From Candidatus Villigracilis vicinus (GTDB lineage: Bacteria > Chloroflexota > Anaerolineae > Anaerolineales > Villigracilaceae): a DNA stretch of 64,000 bases. The DNA lies in NCBI GenBank assembly GCA_016721315.1, contig JADKIL010000003.1:124001-188000 (forward strand), given 5' to 3'. Positions 59,151 to 64,000 of the stretch are shown here, one piece after another; position 1 is the stretch's first letter; every line of letters begins with the position of its first letter. The notes beneath the pieces are model-generated. The model saw only the letters and a list, made by a program, of their open reading frames with translations, searched no databases and was not told the DNA's origin. A program made the position numbers and the translations under genes.

Positions 59151-60315
59151 CGTAGGACCTCCATTCATCGTTCGTATCGTTCGAGCTGCTTCCCTGGCGG
59201 GATATGTTGAAGAGAATCCCCAACGCCGCTAATGTGGTAACCAGGTTCGAACCGCCTGCGCTCACGAAAGGCAGCGCATTGCCTGCAAAGGGCAGCAGAC
59301 CGACCATCACAGCCATATTGATGAGCGCTTCCAATCCGATCCATATAACCAGACCTGAAGCGAGTAATGTACCAAGCATATCCGGTGCGCGGCGGGCGAT
59401 CACAAGTCCGCGCCAGATCAATGCGGCGAACATACCGATCAACCCCACTCCACCAAACCAGCCAAGTTCTTCGACCACCACAGCATAGATACTATCAGTA
59501 GGAGGGACGGGGAGTCCGGTTACTTTGGAAAGAGACTTTCCTATCCCAACACCAAACCAGCCGCCATTGACGATGGCTTCGAAAGAACGGCGGACATGAT
59601 AAGAAGCCTGCAATGGATCTTTGATACCCGCTACAAAGTCACTCACACGCTGCTGACCCGTAAGGCTGACCGATACCACCAGCCACGCCACAACCACTGC
59701 AATGATCAACAATCCGCCGATCTGTTTCAAGTCGCCGCCTGCAAGGAAGAAGAGCAGCCCGCCCAACATCAGCACGGTGGCGGCAGCGCTCAGGTCTGGC
59801 TGCAGGTAAATCAAACCACCAATAAACCCAAGGATGACGCCCAAGGGAATCAAGCCGAAGGTAATATCTTTCAACATATCGCGCTTGGCGTACAACCAGA
59901 CCGCAATATACAAGATCGATACCAGTTTTGCCAACTCGGAAGGCTGAATGGAACCGTTGAAGATGGTGCGGCGCGCATTGAAACGGATTTCACTCATCAC
60001 CAACACAACCACTAACATCAAAACAGTCAGCGCCATGGCAGGCACGATCAATTGACGCCAGCGGTGATAATCCACGAATGCCAACGCGATCGCCGCAAGC
60101 ATGCCGAGCCCGAGCCACATCACCTGGCGGTTAAACATGTACATCGCATCGCCATCATAGGCAGCGCGAGAGAAATCCCACGAAGCGGAATACAACATCA
60201 CCAGCCCGAAGACCATCAATGCCACCACGATCACCAGCAGCGGCATATCAAATCCACGCAAAAAGCGCGACGGTCCCTGAGGAGACGATTCTTTTACGAC
60301 AGTTCCAATACCCAT
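59071..60315 (-). CDS. ftsW: SEDS peptidoglycan polymerase FtsW/RodA family
   Basis: A 414-residue membrane protein with ten helices. MPLLVIVVALMVFGLVMLYS is the first; QPSELAKLVSILYIAVWLY, GFIGGLIYLQPDLSAAATV and GVGIGKSLSKVTGLPVPPTD (with the conserved PTDSIYAVVVEE continuation) are SEDS landmarks. It polymerises lipid II at the septum. Position between murD and murG marks it as FtsW rather than RodA. After the conserved NISRQ end, the frame runs on for about 40 residues, overlapping murG by 80 bases. It overlaps the murD end by 22 bases. Confidence 0.93.
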   Translation of the reverse strand: MGIGTVVKESSPQGPSRFLRGFDMPLLVIVVALMVFGLVMLYSASWDFSRAAYDGDAMYMFNRQVMWLGLGMLAAIALAFVDYHRWRQLIVPAMALTVLMLVVVLVMSEIRFNARRTIFNGSIQPSELAKLVSILYIAVWLYAKRDMLKDITFGLIPLGVILGFIGGLIYLQPDLSAAATVLMLGGLLFFLAGGDLKQIGGLLIIAVVVAWLVVSVSLTGQQRVSDFVAGIKDPLQASYHVRRSFEAIVNGGWFGVGIGKSLSKVTGLPVPPTDSIYAVVVEELGWFGGVGLIGMFAALIWRGLVIARRAPDMLGTLLASGLVIWIGLEALINMAVMVGLLPFAGNALPFVSAGGSNLVTTLAALGILFNISRQGSSSNDTNDEWRSYGAVVNLRWWNGRGRVSRTSRLRSAKE

Positions 60316-61718
60316 TTTCTAAACGCTTCTCCTCTCTCCACAAAATCTTTGAACTCATCGTAGCTCGTACCACCCGGGGATAACAGGACGACATCCCCAG
60401 CGGATGCAACCTCTGCCGCCAGTGTGACTGCTTCTTTGAGAGTCTGTGCGCGGCGAACATCCACGCTTCTGCCTGTGCCGATGCCTTTCACGGCTTTCTC
60501 GATCATCTCCCCTGCCTCACCAAAGAGCACGACATGGTCCACACGCTCATGGATCAGCTTGGCGAGGTCATTCCAGGGCAGGTTCTTGTCGCGCCCGCCG
60601 AGCATCAGCACAATGGGTTCGCTAAACGCATGCACACCCGCCGCAGCCCGTTCGGGGGCGGTTGCGATCGAGTCGTTATACCAGCGTACTCCGCGCAATT
60701 CGCGCACCAGCTCCAGACGGTGCGGTACGCCGCGAAATTCTTCCACGGCTTCGAGCATGTCATCTAATTTAAAACCAGCCGCGTGACCAATAGCAAAGGC
60801 TGCCAGCACATTCGCAACATTATGATCTCCCCGCAGTTGAACTTTTTCACGCATCAAAAGCGGAACATACGCAAAGCCTTCACGCAGGCTGAGCAGTTCA
60901 TCATGCAAATAAGTACCGTTTAAACCTTCTTCCAGATCATGCAGACTGAAGGTCAACAAACCGCCTTTTACATGATTCTTCAAGCTCCACGCGCCGCTAT
61001 CATCGCGACCAAGGATGGCAGTATCCTTATCAGACTGAAAATCAAGGATACGCGCCTTGGCTCGGGTATAGGCTTCCATTGTGCCGTGACGATCCAGATG
61101 GTTGGGGGTGATATTCAGAATCGCCGCGATGTTGGGAGAGATCGTCATCTGTTCGAGTTGAAAAGAGGATAATTCCAACACAGCGATGTCATCCGCGGTC
61201 ATATCATCCACATAATTGATCAACGGGTCGCCGATATTTCCGCCAACAAATGCCGAACGAGAAGGGATGAATGATGAATCTTTTTTATTCTTCATTCCGT
61301 TTTCTGCGCGATTCGCTTCCTTCTTCGCCATCTGCCCCACCAGCGTTGTGGTGGTTGTCTTGCCAGCTGAGCCGGTAATGCCGATCGTTTTGCACGGGAC
61401 CACTTCCATGAAAACTTGCGAATCATTGGAAAGTGGAATGCCGCGCTTTACGGCTTCTTCCACAATGGGCAGGGTCAAAGGCACACCGCCAGAAATGCAA
61501 AGTACATCGGTCGTATCCAGCAATTCAAGCGGATGCCCGCCCGCAGCCCAGGTTAGGTTTACATCGGAGAGCGATTTTTTCGCGGAAGCGAGATCCTCGT
61601 CGCGGCGCGAGTCATTCAAGGTCACGTTTGCGCCGTGAAGAGATAACCAGCGGGCGAGGGCGAGTCCCTGCCGAGCAGCTCCAAGAATTAGAACGCGGGT
61701 GTTAGTCCAATTAGTCAT
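60294..61718 (-). CDS. murD: UDP-N-acetylmuramoylalanine--D-glutamate ligase
   Basis: A 474-residue Mur ligase that adds D-Glu. VLILGAARQGLALARWLSLH is the N-domain, GITGSAGKTTTTTLVGQMAK the P-loop, and VLELSSFQLEQMTISPNIAA and NHLDRHGTMEAYTRAKARIL the central motifs. LMLGGRDKNLPWNDLAKLI and VLLSPGGTSYDEFKDFVERG end it. Between the P-loop helix and GGNIGDPL there is an extra segment of about 20 residues rich in Lys, Asn and Ser, not usual in MurD. Length is slightly above the norm for this reason. Confidence 0.94.
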   Translation of the reverse strand: MTNWTNTRVLILGAARQGLALARWLSLHGANVTLNDSRRDEDLASAKKSLSDVNLTWAAGGHPLELLDTTDVLCISGGVPLTLPIVEEAVKRGIPLSNDSQVFMEVVPCKTIGITGSAGKTTTTTLVGQMAKKEANRAENGMKNKKDSSFIPSRSAFVGGNIGDPLINYVDDMTADDIAVLELSSFQLEQMTISPNIAAILNITPNHLDRHGTMEAYTRAKARILDFQSDKDTAILGRDDSGAWSLKNHVKGGLLTFSLHDLEEGLNGTYLHDELLSLREGFAYVPLLMREKVQLRGDHNVANVLAAFAIGHAAGFKLDDMLEAVEEFRGVPHRLELVRELRGVRWYNDSIATAPERAAAGVHAFSEPIVLMLGGRDKNLPWNDLAKLIHERVDHVVLFGEAGEMIEKAVKGIGTGRSVDVRRAQTLKEAVTLAAEVASAGDVVLLSPGGTSYDEFKDFVERGEAFRKWVLELS

Positions 61719-61786
61719 ATTTTGAAGAATAAGAGTTGGTTATTTACAGCTGAAAATTTACCAATCTCCTATCACCAATCATTTCG

Positions 61787-62785
61787 CTATACTTGCGAAA
61801 GTCCTATTCCAACCAAGGCTGCCATCAAACCGATGAGCCAGAAGCGCTGTACGATCTGGGTTTCACTCCAGCCAAGTAATTCAAAATGATGATGGATGGG
61901 TGTCATTTTGAAGAAACGTTTACCGCCTGTCATGCGGAAATACACAACCTGGATCACCACGCTCAACATTTCTGCCAACGGAATGATGGCAATGACCAAA
62001 AGCATGGGCCACTGCCCCGTCATGAGAGAAATGACTGCCAGTACAGACCCAAGAGCCATTGAACCGGTATCACCCATGATCAGCTGAGCCGGGTGAACGT
62101 TGAACCACAAGAAACCAAACAAAGCGCCGACCAAAATAAAACAGAAACGCGCCAGATAGGTTTGATCCTGCATTAAGGCAATGCCGCCAAATGCGGCAAT
62201 GGCAGTGGCAGCGATCAGACCCGCCAAACCATCAAGCCCATCTGTGAAATTGACGGCGTTCGACTCGGCAACGATAATGAACGCAGCGATCGGCACATAG
62301 ATCCAGCCGATCTCAACTTCAAAGAAATAGCCAGGCAGGTAAAGGTCTGGCGCATCGATGACATACTTCAGCACATACGCTGTAGCCAATGCCAACACCA
62401 CCTGTACGGCGAACTTGGTGCGGGCACGCATGCCGTCACCTTTACGCTTTCCATGAATCCCTTCCCAGTCATCCACAGCACCGAGGATGGCAAACCCAAC
62501 CATCACGAGCATTGGCAAAAGTACAGAGCGCCCCACCCCACCGGTTGTTACACCGATCAGCGCCACAGCATTGAGCAAGCCGCTTAGCAGCAACACCGGC
62601 ATGATGAACATCACACCGCCCATGGTGGGTGTTCCCATCTTAACGCGATGACCTTCCGGTTGTTCGATGCGGATGATCTTGCCAAGCCTGAAGTAACGCA
62701 AAATGCGCAACAACGGACCGCCCCAAATCGCCGTCATAATAAATGCCAGCCCGGCAAGGCTGAGAGAAAGGGCGATCTGTCTCAC
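61787..62785 (-). CDS. mraY: phospho-N-acetylmuramoyl-pentapeptide transferase
   Basis: A 332-residue membrane enzyme with ten helices that makes lipid I. KMGTPTMGGVMFIMPVLLLS near residue 50 and AILGAVDDWEGIHGKRKGDG contain the Asp-Asp pair. ESNAVNFTDGLDGLAGLIAA and FFKMTPIHHHFELLGWSETQ carry the catalytic Asp and the HHH motif. It overlaps murF by 4 bases. A 68-base gap to murD holds nothing notable. Confidence 0.96.
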   Translation of the reverse strand: MRQIALSLSLAGLAFIMTAIWGGPLLRILRYFRLGKIIRIEQPEGHRVKMGTPTMGGVMFIMPVLLLSGLLNAVALIGVTTGGVGRSVLLPMLVMVGFAILGAVDDWEGIHGKRKGDGMRARTKFAVQVVLALATAYVLKYVIDAPDLYLPGYFFEVEIGWIYVPIAAFIIVAESNAVNFTDGLDGLAGLIAATAIAAFGGIALMQDQTYLARFCFILVGALFGFLWFNVHPAQLIMGDTGSMALGSVLAVISLMTGQWPMLLVIAIIPLAEMLSVVIQVVYFRMTGGKRFFKMTPIHHHFELLGWSETQIVQRFWLIGLMAALVGIGLSQV

Positions 62786-64000
62786 GAATGTACCTCCAAC
62801 GCAGCAGCAATGCGATCCATACGCAAACCGTGTGAACCTTTAATCAAAACAGCATCGGTCGAGTTCAAGTGTTTCATTAACCAATCCACAATGGGGGCTA
62901 TGTCTTCGTATTCCATAATTGCGGCGGGTTTCATCCCGGCGCGGCGGGCGGCATCGGCGATCATATGTCCTCGGGTGCCGAGGGTGATGAGGATCTTTGC
63001 CACCTGTGCGGCACGCATACCGACCATTTCATGTCCCTGGCGTTCATAGGGACCCAGTTCAAGCATATCACCCAACACGGCAATTTTGCGACCGTCGAGT
63101 TCGTCGAGCAGGTTCAGGGCTGCCAGCATGGATTCTGGTGCGGCATTGTAGGTATCGTCGAGGATCAGCGCACCGTTCTGACTGCGTGCCGCCACCAGAC
63201 GAAGCTGAGTATGCCCATGTGAAAGACCTTCGAGGATCTCCTGCCAGGAAATACCGTCATTAAGCCCAACCGCCGCGGCACGTAAAGCAGTATGAACAGA
63301 ATGCCGCCCGATCATTGGGATGCGCATGTGCATGGTCTCTTTGTTGTAATGCATGCGGAAACGAATTCCATCCAAGCCCAGACCTTCAATCTGGTCTGCC
63401 CAGAGATGTGCTTCGGGAGATAATCCATAAAAGAATACACGCGCTTTGGTCTTCTCTTCCATTTTGCGGACCCACGGGTCATCAAAGTTAAGAATGGCAA
63501 CTCCATTTGAAGGGAGCGCGGCGGGTAACTCGCTTTTGCCGCGGAAGATGGCTTCCTGTGACCCGGCACGTTCGGCATGTACGGTACCCACATTTGAGAC
63601 GACACCGATCTGTGGCTGAGCAATATCGCAGAGGAACTGAATTTCACCGGGAACGTAAAATCCCATTTCAAGGACAGCGCGTTCATAGCCAGAGCCAAGG
63701 CGCAGCAATGTCAGCGGCAAGCCGATCTCGTTATTCAAATTACCGGGGCTTTTTAGCGTGCGATAACGAATGCCAAGCACTTCTGCCACGGTCTCTTTGG
63801 TGGTGGATTTACCGACACTGCCCGTAATACCAACCACGCGCAGATTCGGCAGCTTACGGCGCCAAAAACGCGCGATCTGCTGCAGGGCAGAGATGGTATT
63901 CTCCACACGCAGGCAGAGAGGTGCATCAAGTTTTAGTGTGGTATCTGCTGATAGACCGGCACGCAGGTCCAGGGTTGAGAAAGAGGCGTCTACATCTCTT
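62782..64000 (-). CDS. murF: UDP-N-acetylmuramoyl-tripeptide--D-alanyl-D-alanine ligase, partial
   Basis: The frame is open to the right edge (in frame from base 63999), so the N-terminal substrate domain is cut off. The visible 405 or so residues include its end (LCLRVENTISALQQIARFWR), the P-loop GITGSVGKSTTKETVAEVL, the motif FDDPWVRKMEEKTKARVFFY, ILDDTYNAAPESMLAALNLL and VLGDMLELGPYERQGHEMVG. It adds D-Ala-D-Ala made by Ddl. The GTG at 63906 is not the true start, because coding continues through it. Confidence 0.95.
   Translation of the reverse strand, partial: RDVDASFSTLDLRAGLSADTTLKLDAPLCLRVENTISALQQIARFWRRKLPNLRVVGITGSVGKSTTKETVAEVLGIRYRTLKSPGNLNNEIGLPLTLLRLGSGYERAVLEMGFYVPGEIQFLCDIAQPQIGVVSNVGTVHAERAGSQEAIFRGKSELPAALPSNGVAILNFDDPWVRKMEEKTKARVFFYGLSPEAHLWADQIEGLGLDGIRFRMHYNKETMHMRIPMIGRHSVHTALRAAAVGLNDGISWQEILEGLSHGHTQLRLVAARSQNGALILDDTYNAAPESMLAALNLLDELDGRKIAVLGDMLELGPYERQGHEMVGMRAAQVAKILITLGTRGHMIADAARRAGMKPAAIMEYEDIAPIVDWLMKHLNSTDAVLIKGSHGLRMDRIAAALEVHS

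Overview
The window looks like a chromosome segment of a monoderm Chloroflexota bacterium, most likely class Anaerolineae. This is inferred from gene content and style, not from a marker-gene comparison. The content includes lipoproteins with TolB/PD40 propellers, class III nucleotide cyclases, ECF sigma/anti-sigma pairs, many orphan substrate-binding proteins and an FtsA/FtsZ-type division cluster. No rRNA, tRNA, CRISPR array or prophage was seen, and coding density is high.

Layout. 1-7.6 kb (+): tail of an M50-type membrane protease, an orphan sugar-type substrate-binding lipoprotein, a zinc-ribbon membrane protein, an aldehyde dehydrogenase, a YibE/F membrane protein, and an ECF sigma/anti-sigma/bactofilin-like operon. 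7.7-12.5 kb: an MFS transporter and nadD on minus, divergent from a GAF-domain protein, then a TolB-like propeller lipoprotein and a truncated family 5 substrate-binding protein. 12.5-22 kb: a signalling neighbourhood. A tandem class III cyclase faces a five-gene minus operon (PrsW-type protease, cyclic-nucleotide-binding protein, deviant ParA/MinD ATPase, zinc-finger protein, winged-helix-like partner). Next come a Gly-rich propeller lipoprotein with an apparent frameshift, a second ECF sigma and putative anti-sigma pair, and a second ParA plus winged-helix pair. 22-31 kb (+): ligA, REP-like palindromes with a RAYT transposase, an alpha-oxoamine synthase, an M50-CBS protease, and a yybP-ykoY (Mn2+) riboswitch leading a DedA plus P-type ATPase operon. 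31-50 kb (-): a divergent SDR, a second REP cluster, a peptide-type ABC transporter (SBP and two permeases), a tight six-gene redox/hydrolase operon, a membrane-anchored subtilisin, a YczE-like protein, a 1571-residue GAF/PAS diguanylate cyclase, a YcaQ-like protein and two small membrane proteins. 50.4-64 kb (-): the division and cell-wall cluster murF-mraY-murD-ftsW-murG-(cvpA-like)-murC-murB-ddl-ftsQ-ftsA-ftsZ, with murF running off the right edge.

How the genes work together. The dcw block builds lipid II from UDP-MurNAc-peptide and assembles the divisome; it ends in a strong terminator after ftsZ. The riboswitch operon is most simply a manganese-induced cation export unit. The most unusual unit is the cyclase / cyclic-nucleotide sensor / ParA / winged-helix / PrsW neighbourhood. 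Its ATPase-partner pair is duplicated nearby, and the C-terminal coiled-coil of its sensor recurs in a GAF protein 5 kb away. I propose a cNMP-responsive ParA-type system of unknown cargo.

Two technical points matter. Two lipoprotein genes are broken by single indels in G/C homopolymers (19220-19226 and 35431-35434), which suggests assembly error or slippage. Several genes start 6-8 nt after a TATAAT-like box, suggesting leaderless transcripts.
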